DNA of 64,000 bases from Seriola aureovittata (lineage: Eukaryota > Chordata > Actinopteri > Carangiformes > Carangidae), in the NCBI RefSeq assembly GCF_021018895.1, contig NC_079366.1:26508770-26572769 (forward strand), in the 5' to 3' direction. The notes below the pieces were generated by a model. It saw only the letters and a list, made by a program, of their open reading frames with translations, was not told the DNA's origin and searched no databases. Below, piece after piece: positions 1-42,094 of the stretch (position 1 is the stretch's first letter; the number at the start of each line of letters is the position of its first letter). Position numbers and translations under genes: made by a program.

Positions 1-110
1 CTGCTGTTGCTCCGACCACAATATCAGCTCAGCAGGGAGGTGTGGTCATCGCCCCGACAGTCAGTGGTTCCACTGCTGGATCATGGAATATAACTATCAA
101 CAAAGCGTGA
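1..110 (+). CDS. 3' end of a gene with a Gly/Ser/Thr-rich C-terminus (partial)
   Basis: An open frame entering from the left edge (codons in frame from position 3) runs 35 residues to TGA at 108-110. It contains TTISAQQGGVVIAPTVSG and ends SWNITINKA. A poly(A) signal follows 16 bases after the stop, so this is probably a terminal coding exon. The pattern of short beta-prone repeats (VVIAPTVSG-like) resembles the low-complexity stretches found in many fish NLR, PYD and CARD innate-immune proteins. That resemblance is from memory and no diagnostic domain is visible. Without the upstream exons the identity cannot be fixed. Confidence 0.45.
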   Translation, partial: AVAPTTISAQQGGVVIAPTVSGSTAGSWNITINKA

Positions 111-125
111 TTTGTTACCCTGCTA

Positions 126-131
126 AATAAA
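126..131 (+). terminator. Poly(A) signal of the left-edge gene
   Basis: AATAAA lies 16 bases after the stop codon of the partial gene. A T-run at about 160-171 could act as the downstream element. This gives a very short 3' UTR. Confidence 0.45.
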
Positions 132-1850
132 CAACAAAACAAGCAGTGTGGCCTGTACTTTTTTTTTTTTTAACATGACACAATATACAACGAGGACTTA
201 GAATAAAAACTGTATAAAGATTATAATCAGTCCTGTGCAACACATACTGCAGCAGTAATAATGAAAACTACTATATAGAAAGTTACAAAGTGTGACTACG
301 CTGAACTGCCACAACTACTTTAAAGAAATGTGTTTAGGAAAGGTGCAGGTGATACCAGTTGTGTTAACACTGGCTCACTTCTTCAAATTCAACAGTTATT
401 AATAAAACTAATTCTGTGACAGAGAGTCATTTAAAAGTGTTGATCCTGGGATTAAAGCAGGTGGTTGTCAGCTCCACGTGGTGCCAGCAGGTGGCACTCT
501 AGGGTCACAATGATGTGACCTCCCCAGTGGACCATAAAGTTTCTGTGTTACTGTATCCAACAGCCAGTTCTCATTTCATTGTTGAGAGCTGTCTATATCA
601 AATCAGTCCAGTTCAATAATCAGGACGAAGTAAATGTGAAACTGGATGTTGTTTTCTTCCCATTTTTATGACATGGTTATTTAACTTTTGGAGGGATTTT
701 CCTTCTGAAACAGTTTCAGATGTCCATCAGTTATTTATCAGTTCAGAGATTGTGACCTGCTACATCTGACATTTTGGATGAACAGACCTGTGGTAGCTAA
801 GCTTTAGCGCATTGTTATTGCTTTAATGCCTACTAGTGCAAAGGGACGTGTCAGCAAACAATAATCATAAATACGTATATATAATTAGAAAGGGAAAGGA
901 AAGAATTAGACATAATCAAGTAATTACATGTGAATTAATTTTCTTTATTATAAGAGACATGATGGTGATTCGCCTGTGATTTGTCTGTTTCTATCTTTCA
1001 TCATCTGAATGACAGTTGCACAAAATCCCCTTCCTACATCCTCCTCCTCCTCATCTTCTGGTTTCACTCCTAATTCTAAGCTAACTTGATTTTGTATATA
1101 CAGTATGTTTCAGCCTGAATAGCCTATAGCCCACTGGAAGGGTTTCTTGATAAGGTTGATTGATTTCTGCAGACATTTAAAAGGCTATATTTAAAGTGAG
1201 ACTATGTAACATCTTAATGAGGAAATAACATAATCTCTCATTAGCAATAAATAACACCCTTGGTATGACCAGTAGTTTATAGCAGCTGTGGTTAGCAAAC
1301 AATAGATATACATTGTTTTATAACTGACATTAGTGAGTCAGTACTTTTGACTTGTCTTACTGTTACATTTTAGCGAGTCACAAATAAAGATTTTAATGAT
1401 TTTATCACAAAAATAAAACCAAAACTAAACACACCAAATCTTACCCTGAGACATGCTTTAAGTGTACTGCTTGATTAAAAGTTGGTCTTTAGGTGCCTGT
1501 AGAAATAATGATACTGCCATGTATGCTGGAGGTCAATAGGGGCCTAAAAAGAAGTTTTTGCTGTGGCACCCTGTATTAGGTTGATTCGACCGTGGCTGAA
1601 GTGTTGAGGGAGGATTTTCCCCAGTCTGGCACCCAAACAACTGCTCTTATTAACAGATTATGACTATTAGTAAGTATTATTAAGATAATCGATTTATTAA
1701 CCATTAAGGAATACATTAAAATTACAGCCCTTTATAAATGGTGCGTTAGCCAGATGGGGTGCTGAATATAAAATAAAAAGTACAGCTTTTGTCAGTATCT
1801 TTCTTTCATGGAAAATAAATTCATAAATCGATAAACAATAACTTAAGTTC
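132..1850. other. Intergenic DNA, no gene seen
   Basis: AT-rich sequence with no open frame resembling a protein and no RNA gene I can recognise. The only specific element is the CTCF-like motif at 484-498. Confidence 0.6.
484..498 (+). promoter_or_regulatory. CTCF-type core motif
   Basis: CCAGCAGGTGGCACT matches the vertebrate CTCF core consensus CCASYAGRKGGCRSY at all 15 positions. It lies between the left-edge gene and gpr108, a plausible insulator position. Occupancy cannot be judged from sequence. Confidence 0.55.
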
Positions 1851-1905
1851 CACGTGTCAAACATGTTTGATGTCTGCTGGCAGATTCCATACGACGTGGA
1901 GAGTC

Positions 1906-1950
1906 GGTCACATGAACTCTTTCAGCCGGAAGTTTACGAACCATGTGACC
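1906..1950. promoter_or_regulatory. Palindromic E-box pair around an ETS site, upstream of gpr108
   Basis: GGTCACATG (1906-1914) and its exact reverse complement CATGTGACC (1942-1950) flank a perfect ETS site CCGGAAGT (1926-1933). A further E-box CACGTG lies about 50 bases upstream, near 1852. The arms resemble MITF/TFE-type M-boxes. The element is about 550 bases upstream of the gpr108 ATG, so it may be promoter or proximal enhancer. The transcription start is not known. Confidence 0.4.
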
Positions 1951-2494
1951 AAATCTAGGACAACTTGCACAAGGTGTAGTCAGGAAGTTAGAAGTAAAAA
2001 AAAAAAAAAACTAGATTGTTTAACCGTCAAATAACACGCGACCACGGACTATTCATGTGGAGAGCCTTTATAACTCACCTCTCACTTTTATAACTCACTC
2101 TTTTCTATTCTACTAGCTTCTGCTGTACGGCATAGACTCATGAATTAAATCTGTCGCGGATAATGGACGTAGGCCCGCAGCGGGTGACGTTTCTGTCCGC
2201 ACCTTGCTTAACGTTTTGTTCTTGATTCAAGACCAGGAACCGAAATTTTGCCATCTACAAGCTAGCTGGTACCTTGCGCGATGAAAGCACAAAATAATTG
2301 GAAAACATAACATTAATGGTTATGATTTGATAACAAACGACGTATCATAAGAGCCGATACAGTGAATTTAAAAATTAGCTAAGCTTGCATACTGTTAAGA
2401 CTGCTATCTAGCTCGCTCTTCAGCCATCTGGCAGGATTGTCGCGCGCTAACATTAGCAGTTAGTTACCGTTAGCAGGTTGGTTACTGCCCGGTG

Positions 2495-12482
<9,988 letters not shown>

Positions 12483-12834
12483 GCAGGAAGTTGCATCTTC
12501 GGGAGGGACCCGTTAAACATCCCCAGGCCAGCCGGTATAAAGGGGTGCACATGGACCAAGGCTCCCCACCCACATTGACAGCTATCATTTTGAAATTCTT
12601 GTGGTTGCAAGAGTTTCAAAAGGTTGCACTTCCAGAAAGGAGGCGTGACCACTGTCTGGCTATGCAAAAAAGAAAAAAAAAACGAAAAAAAAAAAAAAAC
12701 ACTAACTTTGTTGGACGCTCTCCATTTCCTTGAAACACTCCACCGAGAAACTCTGAAAGGTTTCAGGAGGAGATGGGTTCCTGCCACATGGATGGGTGGA
12801 GATATGGAAAGGAGCTCTGAGGTTCTTTACAGTT

Positions 12835-12876
<42 letters not shown>

Positions 12877-13079
12877 CCTCCCTCTCTCCCCCTCTCTCTC
12901 GCTTCCTCTCTCACTCTCTCTCCCTCTCTCTCTCTCCCTCCCTCTCTCTTCCTCTCTCCAAAGATAATTATAATTATCATTTTAGAGAAAGACTTGCTTT
13001 CGAGTGTGTTTATATCAGCTATTTAAAAACGGTACTTCTGCGAGCCTCTTAGCTGTACCTTCTCGTGTGTAATGTGAGT

Positions 13080-13122
<43 letters not shown>

Positions 13123-14225
13123 TGAGACAACACAGGATTTGAACACAACTGCTTTTTCCCCTTTGGAGACAATAGCCCGTACTCAGGTAAAAGGCTAATC
13201 AGTATATATTAAAAATTTAGGCAACAATCTAAACATGTTGTTTCTCTTTCCCACTGTTCAGGGCTCAGTAACGTCCCATCAGTTAATACACAACGTCACC
13301 ACCACACAGTACATATGTTACTTTTTCTTATATATTTGATTTATATATTGAAATATATATATATATATGGACGGACGGAAGATGTTGTATATTTCAATAT
13401 ATTGACTTATTGCATATTGAAATGTTATATTTCAGTATTATTGTTTATGTTGGAGAGGTGAGAGTTCCTCCCAGTCCGTCATATGGACCGCTGCTGTAAT
13501 TTAGCTTTAGTGGTTGAGGTCGACCCACATCTCTGTGAATCCACTCCAGACGGTGACGTGGACCTCTTAATGTATAAACGAGTTTTTGGATCAGTCTGTT
13601 AAACAACCAGAGCAGTGGCCCTAATTGTATTCAACGACAGCCTTGTTTTTTTTCCTTTTTGTTTTTTTCTGGGCAGAGAAGTGACCTAACTGATCATTTT
13701 TGAATTCGACTGCTTTTTGGTTTTACCTTTTTGCTCTTGATGTGAAGCTTGTTTTATTACTTATTGATGACTTATTGGTTTATGAAAGAGCAGAAACATT
13801 TGCAACCAAGTAGGTTAGGTGGCCATTTGTAAATAATTTACAGAAGAAGACTGTTGATACAAAAGGAGGCACATAACACTTTCATAAGAACTGCATAGGA
13901 GCTTTATAGACAGTGTTTCAGACAGCAATGACACAGGTTCAGTTTCAATGAGATTTTTTGATTCCATTAATAAATGAAGGGGAAGAGTAAATGTTAATCA
14001 AGGAAAGACTACTGAGATTTAACCACAGACACTTCTGTACGTGGAGGACAGAGCTGCACGGTGTTTACAGACTGTAAATGTGTCTCCAGGCTCTGGGTGT
14101 CGGGTACCTGGTAGGACAAGAGTTAACAGACAGTAAACCAGTTGAGTGAAGAAGGTTTTGTGCTTGTTACACAGGGCTGTTTGTGTGAACTGTCACAATA
14201 AAGCTGGTGTTCTGGAAAGGTCTCA
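12483..14225 (+). other. gpr108: gpr108 3' untranslated region
   Basis: This non-coding stretch follows the TGA. It holds an A-rich tract (about 12,667-12,700), a (CT)n tract (about 12,839-12,950), (GT)n (about 13,085-13,117) and a short (AT)n. AATAAA occurs at 13,969-13,974 and at 14,197-14,202, the latter followed by GT-rich sequence (GGTGTTCTGG). The 3' UTR may therefore be about 1.7 kb. I cannot exclude an earlier end. Confidence 0.5.
14197..14202 (+). terminator. gpr108: Probable distal poly(A) signal of gpr108
   Basis: CAATAAAG lies within the 3' UTR and is followed within 20 bases by a GT-rich element. It is the last AATAAA before a block of dispersed repeats begins at about 14,296. 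Confidence 0.5.
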
Positions 14226-14295
14226 AATGAAGCTGTTGTGTATATTTGTCTTGAAGCAATATTTATTTATTTTACTTATTTTTTGTGTCTGTTCA

Positions 14296-14610
14296 AAGGA
14301 ATAGTTCCACATTTTAGAAATTGTCTCTGTTCACTTTCATGCTGAGAGTTTGATGAGAGAATTGACATCAGTGTCATATCTGTCTGTTAAATGTGAATCT
14401 ACAGCCAGGAGAAAGTTATCTTACCATAAGCTAGCTTGGCACTATCCAAACGTAACAAAATTCAGACTTTATCTCTCAATTGCTCAATACATACAGAAAC
14501 CAAACTGTAAAATGACAAGTTATGGTTTTATAAGGGATTGTGTGCTAGCTAGAGTATTTGGAGGCAGTCAATGTGCGGGACCAGGAAGTAGTCCAGCACA
14601 CAAAATCTCA
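14296..14610 (+). repeat. Dispersed fish repeat between gpr108 and the SOUL gene
   Basis: Contains AATAGTTCCACATTTTAGAA, CTACAGCCAGGAGAAAGTTA, AAATGACAAGTTATGGTTTT and GGGACCAGGAAGTAG. I recognise these in order as a very common percomorph repeat. Short ATTAATCGATTAG-type AT-rich fragments follow at about 14,640. Confidence 0.6.
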
Positions 14611-14739
14611 ATTTGTCGTTTTTACACAAAAACAATTTGATTAATCGATTAGTCAATCAAAACAAAATTTAATTTAGCTCTCCTATTATAGTAAATTGAA
14701 TATGGGTTTTTGATTTGAAGTCTTCACATCTGTGAGTTC

Positions 14740-15075
14740 TGCTATTGCTACAAAGCTAACGTTAGCATTAACGGCTGTTTACTTATCAGTCTAAAAGAAA
14801 CGTTTTCAGTTCAGCATCAAACTTCCTTTACTCGCCGAGAACTGTCTCCAGTGTTGTAAAGCAATGCTAATGTTAACTTTATCACATTTTTTCTTCTACT
14901 GAAGTTAGCATGCTAACCAGCTCGCCCCAGTCTGGCTGGACTGTCTCGTCACTTTCCGATAGCGAGTCAGTAGCATCCAGGCCGCCATGAAGAGGTAGCG
15001 CTGCTCAGATGGCGTATTATAACCTCTTGCAAATGCAACAACGGCTGAAGCTCTTAGCTGCTAAGTAAACAGTTG
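14740..15075 (+). repeat. Copy A of a ~330-bp direct repeat flanking the SOUL gene
   Basis: This block is homologous along its length to 24,225-24,560. Shared blocks in the same order include CGTTAGCATTAACGGCTGTT, GTCTCAGGA/GTCTCCAGT, CTTCTACTG/CCTCTACTGC, GTCACTTTC and CTGCTCAGA followed by GTATTATAACC. I do not know a family name. Confidence 0.65.
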
Positions 15076-15708
15076 TTAATGCTAATGTTGGCTAAAGGCA
15101 AAACTCAAAAATAAAATAATCTTTTAATGCATTTATTGAGAAAATAATTGGTTGATTAATAGATAATGAAAATATTTTTGGTCAGAAATCCATAACTTTT
15201 AGTTACAAGGTAGAAGATGCCAAACCTTGATATGGTCCTATACAATAACCTTTCTTTTCTTTTTCTTAAACTCAAACTACAGCTCAGTTTTGCTGTGTTG
15301 TCTTGACTATGCAAACATTCTGTAGACCATTATTAGCCCATATAAGGAGAGCATTAAATCTGGGACTTCCTCATCGTCATCCTCTCCTGTTTGTACAGTA
15401 TGAAGGATTATTGATGGCGGATGCTAGACCAGACTTCCTATTGTCTGGGTGCTGCAGCGCTGGAGGTAAACTCCCAGTCATACCAGGCACATATCATCTG
15501 CTCGGCGTTGGTCCAGTAGTTTGCAGCAGGCTGGTGCCAGCCGTAGCCCCTCCCTCCCTCCTGTGAGCTGCAGGCGGACTCTGGTCCTCACTGCAGTCCG
15601 CAGTAAGTCCACCGGCGCCCGTCAGAGTGCAGCAGTCTGCAGTCTCCATCACACTCCTCCCTGCGCTCCCCTGGCAGGTGGAACAGACACACAAGCCGGG
15701 CCGGGACA

Positions 15709-21443
<5,735 letters not shown>

Positions 21444-22140
21444 CAGCCTTCACGATTTCTTTAAGCAGCCATTCCAAGTATATTAACATGGAAACTAAAG
21501 AAAAGAAACAGTGGAGGTTTGGCAGAAGGTTGAGTGAATGTGAGTAATAGACGGACATGTTGGTCTCTTCTTCCTTATCTCTCTATTCCTGTGTATTACA
21601 CCAACTCCTCCTTATGGCACTTAGTATTTGACTATATGTTCTATCACAGCTTTGCGCCTGCAGCTTCCTGTATCAGCGAACACATGCCTGTACACTTTGT
21701 TGTTCTGAGGTTATCATACAGCTGCATTTAGAATTAAATAAGATCGATGTATTAGTTAGAAAGTTAGAATTCAAAGTTGCTGTGTTTAATGCAAAGGCAG
21801 AGGAAGACGCCTTTTGACATCAGTTTAAACCAAAACTTGATTTAGCTACTACTAGGACTTCAGTGGAAACCTGTGTGTAACTGATAAATCAAATGCTGGG
21901 ACTAACCACGGTAGGCCATTATATCAGACGAAACTTTACTGTGTTCTATCCACTCTCGTAAATGGACTTTGATGATGTTATTAATTATTATTATTAATAA
22001 GCTTTTACTCTCTGTTTAGCTTGTCGTCAATTACTTTCATGATGTGTGGCAACATATTAGTAAATCATAATAAATTCAGTACGCACATTCATTGGGATCT
22101 TTGGTGCAGCCTTAAACCTAAGAAATAAAACTGTATGGCT
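21444..22140 (+). other. SOUL gene 3' untranslated region with two poly(A) signals
   Basis: Non-coding sequence after the TAA. AATAAA occurs at 22,069-22,074 and 22,124-22,129. Use of either would give a 3' UTR of about 0.65-0.7 kb. Confidence 0.6.
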
Positions 22141-24224
22141 CTAATTAATAGTGTATCTTATGAAATTTCCCAGATTATAATTATTCTTATTGTTCTTATT
22201 ATTATATATTTTTTTTTTTTACCTTGGATCAAACCTTTGTCTCAGTATTTGTGCTCAAAAACTAAATAAAATAAAAAAATAAAAACCTTGGACATATGTT
22301 TTGCAAATTGTATTGATATTTTTAAATACATTTTTAGGTAATTAAGAAATTTAATCAGATTTTGTGATAGATTCTTCTGGCTCCCAGAATTTAAAGAATA
22401 TATCTATTACAATAATATAGCTTTGATTATGACATAAGGGATATTAATAACATACAGCCAAAATAGCTTGTTTTTCAATTCTCCCTTAATTTACTGTTAA
22501 AATTTTAGCTTAAAAAAAAGATTTAGAATCAACAGCATGATGGATTTTTCTTCCTGCTAACTTGGATCAACATTCAACCTTCAGACAAGTACAGAACAGG
22601 AGGATTCATATACACAAACACAGACTCACCCTCTCAGCTCTGGTCCCTTTTGAGTACTGTGATAACTGTCGTCCATGGCGTCAAATCTAACTGTGGTAGG
22701 TCTGCCCCAAAGATCCCAGAGAATCACGGCTGATCGAACCAATGCAATAAGAGTTATATCAGTTAATAATCTCTAGGCTACATACTGTATGTTCTGAGGA
22801 AGGTGCAATAAAAACCCATAACAAACACTTGGGCTCATGGTTTTATTGGTGGCTTTAGACTTGATTAACCAAGCGAATAATTTACTTTTGGAAAGACAAC
22901 TTTGGTGTTATCTGGCGGTGGTAGTATTAACAACATTGGTAGAAAGCAGCGCACACCTCACGCTCACCTTCACCTTCACACCTGTGCACCAGACTTTCTC
23001 GTCTCTCGTGAAATGACCTCGTTGTTAGTGACACTTCTCAGTTTGTCCTATAGTTATTGGTTGGTGGCTCCAGGATCTACACCTGCTCCAGACAGGCACC
23101 ATGGGGCAATATGTCAGTGTTTTATTTTGAGCTTGTTGTGCTACCCCTAAGTGGCCAAAAAAAATTGTTAATGCAGATTTAAGAACTGCATATTATCTTG
23201 TTTTCTACAATGCAAAGTGACACATAACCTCCAGTTTTGGTGCATTAAAATTCTCTGAAGTTAAAATGAACAGTGCGACCTTTCCCAGATCCAGCCCTGA
23301 TTCTGCTGCAGAAACCGAAGCTGCTCTCAGTGGTCCTTGGCAGTGGCTCGTAAATCTGCAAAATCTGAGAACTGGTGTTCACAGGTGAGTCATTTATTTT
23401 ATCAGGAATGTTTGACTGCTGCTGCTCGCCCTAACCTGTGTCACATCTTGTGGACTGTTCCCGAGGTTTCGTTCATCAGTGTGAGGAGAAACGATAGGCC
23501 ACCAGGGTGAAGGGAACGATATACCAAGAGAGAGAGACGGGGGGAAAAAAAGTAAGAAACGGAAGAAACAGCTTGATCAGTGGAGTTTAATCCAGTCTGT
23601 TATTTCATACATGAATGCTGGTCTGAAAAACACCAAATTTTAATTGTGTGCACTCTACCAAGAGTAGGGATCGGGTTCAATAGCATTTTATCGAATCCAC
23701 ATCCTTTACTGAATCTTTTTAGGTAGTTTTGCTTGTTTGGAAATGAATACATTTGAGTTAAAACGCACAAGTACTGTTTTTATTTCACTAAAACCTAAAC
23801 CAACCAAATTATAGATTTCTCTACATACAAGAAACACAGAACATTACCACACGGCGGATTTGTTGTTGCTTTGCTCAAGGTCACAGAATACAGTGTAACA
23901 CCAGCTGTAGGCTGAGGCCGAGCACTTGATCGTCCTTCTGAAGTTATCAGAAATATCACAAGTTCTTATTTAAGCAGGGACTTGTCATTCTCCCCTTTGT
24001 CATAAGTGCTGTTATGCAAATATTGCATTTCATAGCTGTTTCGCTGACTTGGGAACATTTAAATTAAGGCGGTCCACCATGTTCAGTCATGCAGTGTCAT
24101 TATCAACTGTGTCGCTGAGTTAGAAATTGTTTGTCACCAATTTTTTTTCTTTGCAAAGGAGATTATCTAAGAGAGATTGAAGATTTGATAGACGATTCAA
24201 TTGCTGCAGATTTTAAAGGAGCTG
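22141..24224. other. Intergenic DNA between the convergent SOUL and camsap3 genes
   Basis: AT-rich and without a credible coding frame or RNA gene. It may include distal 3' UTR of camsap3, which ends somewhere left of 25,672 on the minus strand. I could not fix that poly(A) site. Confidence 0.45.
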
Positions 24225-24560
24225 TTTGTGAGTTTTGCCATTGCTACATAGCTAGCGTTAGCATTAACGGCTGTTTACTTACCAGTCTAGAGGAAACGTT
24301 GCAAGTACAGCAACAAACTTCATTCCTTTATTCATCAACAGCTGTCTCAGGATGTGGAAAGCAACATTAATGTTAACTCTTGTCTCTATCACGTCTTTTC
24401 CTCTACTGCAGTTAGCACGCTAATCAGCTAGCCGCGGCCCGTCTTGTCACTTTCTGATAGCACCTCGCTTTAGCTTCCAATCTTGTCTGAAGACGTAGTG
24501 CTGCTCAGAAGGTGTATTATAACCTTTTGTATTATAAAGGCAACGATGACTGAAGCTCTT
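24225..24560 (+). repeat. Copy B of the ~330-bp direct repeat flanking the SOUL gene
   Basis: Same orientation and same order of blocks as 14,740-15,075, with small indels. The two copies bracket the whole SOUL transcription unit about 9.5 kb apart. Confidence 0.65.
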
Positions 24561-25671
24561 GTCAAGCAACAATCACCAAGAAACCACGTTTGTCTGCAGA
24601 GAAAACTTACAAATAGCCCCTTTTAACAAATCTGGGCATTTTAACAACTTAGAACCAGATCCAAAATGGACCCGACTATCAGAACCCGTCCCTCACCAAG
24701 AGTGCAACAATCCACGTAAATGTAAGTTTGGCATGACACGGCATCCTTATTATGCTATTAGTTCAGTGTACAAAATTTGTTTTAATTGGCATCTGCTGCT
24801 CATACGTATACCCATTTTCAACATAGTTTCATCAAACCACAAGTTCTCACTGCGATATTATTTTGAAATAAGCTTATACCACATACAGTAAATAACCATT
24901 CATGCGGTGGTAATCATTGCTGAAAACCACTGACACATTTACAGCTCTTTGACTCCAAAAAACAAAGTTCAACTCTGCTCTCTGCATCATATAGTTATGG
25001 CTATCTTAGTTTTGCAAAACAAATGTGCTTTGATCCACCTGCTGACTGTTGAAGGTAGAATTAAACTTGAGGGTCATACAAAATAAAAGTCCTGCGTGTC
25101 TCTCTGACATGAGAAGGCATTTTCTCCATTGTTTGGCTTCATGTATAAAAGTGGTATTCTACTTGAGGACTTCAGTCCACAGAACCAGAGAGGGACCGGA
25201 CAGCAATCTTAAGTCTTATGAAAGTCAGTGTTTTTCAGTAAACAATAAAGTTTCCTTTTCCTCTGAAAGAAAAAAAAAAGTAATTTTTCGAGTTCGTACT
25301 TCAAATAATGAAAGTATAAATAATGAGACTTTTTAAAAGTAACTCTTCCTTGTAACGTTAACCTAACATTTTACAAAACCTTCCTCTGTACACTCTGGAT
25401 ATGAGCGTGTCTCTGTTTTCTGTGTAGTTGTGCTGTTGATGTTTTCATGCACATTAAGGGGACTAAAAATAAGTTTTTTTATATTTTGTACTTCTAGTTA
25501 AATCCAAGAGCAAGACAGCTAAGATGTATGTACGCACACAGATGCCTAAAGGCTTATCTGTGTTCACATAAATAACTGTTTTCCACTGCTGACTACAGTT
25601 TTCACTATAATTACAGTGTGATTATAGTGTTTTCTTTAATCGTGTGTCACTGTAATGTTGTGTTATGTTCC
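24561..25671. other. Region 3' of camsap3, no gene seen
   Basis: Several frames reach 90-110 codons but show no family features and no supporting splice structure. Part of this stretch is probably the camsap3 3' UTR, transcribed leftward. Confidence 0.45.
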
Positions 25672-41226
<15,555 letters not shown>

Positions 41227-41258
41227 GGCCGCGCTGTGCCGCACGGACGACACGGAGG

Positions 41259-41355
41259 CAGCAGCAACAGCAACAGCAGCAGCAGCACCGGAAAAATGTG
41301 AGGAGGAGGGATGGAGGAGGAGGAGGAGGAGGAGGAGGAGGAGGGGGAGGAGGAC
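41259..41355. repeat. camsap3: (GCA)n and (GGA)n trinucleotide tracts in the camsap3 5' leader
   Basis: A GCA/ACA tract (about 41,259-41,290) and a GGA tract (about 41,305-41,353) lie 30-130 bases upstream of the start codon. On the sense strand they are TGC- and TCC-type repeats. The frame is open upstream of the start codon through both, but has no ATG before 41,226. Confidence 0.75.
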
Positions 41356-41519
41356 AGATGGAGGAACACTGTGGTGCAGGCGCAGACTGGAACAAATTAA
41401 TGACGACAAAATCACAAAAAGTTAAATAGAAAGAATATATTTACAGAAAACAAGTCTATTATTATCCTAGCATATAAATAAAAAATCTGTTTTATGGAGA
41501 ATAAAATACCACACTTCAG

Positions 41520-41580
41520 CCGCCTTCAACCGGCTCCACGCCCCCATGAACGTCACATTCGGCCAATGGGGATGTCACAC
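41520..41580. promoter_or_regulatory. camsap3: Candidate camsap3 promoter: CCAAT box, CRE half-site, GC/KLF box
   Basis: CGGCCAATGGG (NF-Y type, CCAAT at 41,563-41,567), AACGTCAC (CRE half-site) and CCACGCCCCC (KLF/SP type) cluster about 300-350 bases upstream of the start codon. The surrounding sequence is relatively CpG-rich for the window. The transcription start has not been located. Confidence 0.4.
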
Positions 41581-41734
41581 AAAATATGATTTTCAAATCC
41601 TTCATATTTTGGATTCAAAGCAGCAGAAAAAACAGGTCAAATGAGAATGTGTCACCTTCTTCGATTAAATGTTAATTCTGAGGAATAACAGACTGTCAGG
41701 TTTCGACTGACTGGGAAATACATCAGTAAGTCAG

Positions 41735-41825
41735 TGTCTGCCTTCCTCCACGTGGAGGTGCCCTTGAGCAAGGCACTGACTTCACCCCATCAGCTGACTC
41801 GGTGAACTGGTCAGCGGAAGTAAGA
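41735..41825 (+). repeat. Possible SINE-like fragment
   Basis: GAGGTGCCCTTGAGCAAGGC followed by ACTGAC resembles the conserved CCCTTGAGCAAGGCA segment of a common fish short repeat. Only a short piece is recognisable. Confidence 0.3.
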
Positions 41826-42094
41826 GAAGTTGGTTGTAGTGCAAAAAATGTTAAAATTCGACATGAACGAACACACAGCAGGTTAAATGTTCTGGTGTTT
41901 GGTGATTCAGGGTTTCACATATCCTAGATTCTGGTCAAATTCAGCAGATTAGATTCAGTCCACTTCAAAGTCTTCCCCAGACATGGATTAATCAAATCCC
42001 AAATTATTACAATAGGCAGTTTTAAAGTAGGTTTCTCTTTCAATTTGAATTCTGTCAAAAAATCCCATGAAAATGGTGCAATGGATACTATAGC

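Noticed and set aside
12624..13052. Open frames with Ser/Leu or Arg/Glu runs after gpr108
   Set aside because: Translation of a (CT)n microsatellite in the gpr108 3' UTR, with no homology.
41227..41415. camsap3 starting further upstream in the same open frame
   Set aside because: There is no ATG in the frame before 41,226. The extension would be Leu/Ala runs from GC-rich trinucleotide repeats, and homology with CAMSAP3 begins at MVDSPSAMKKTF.
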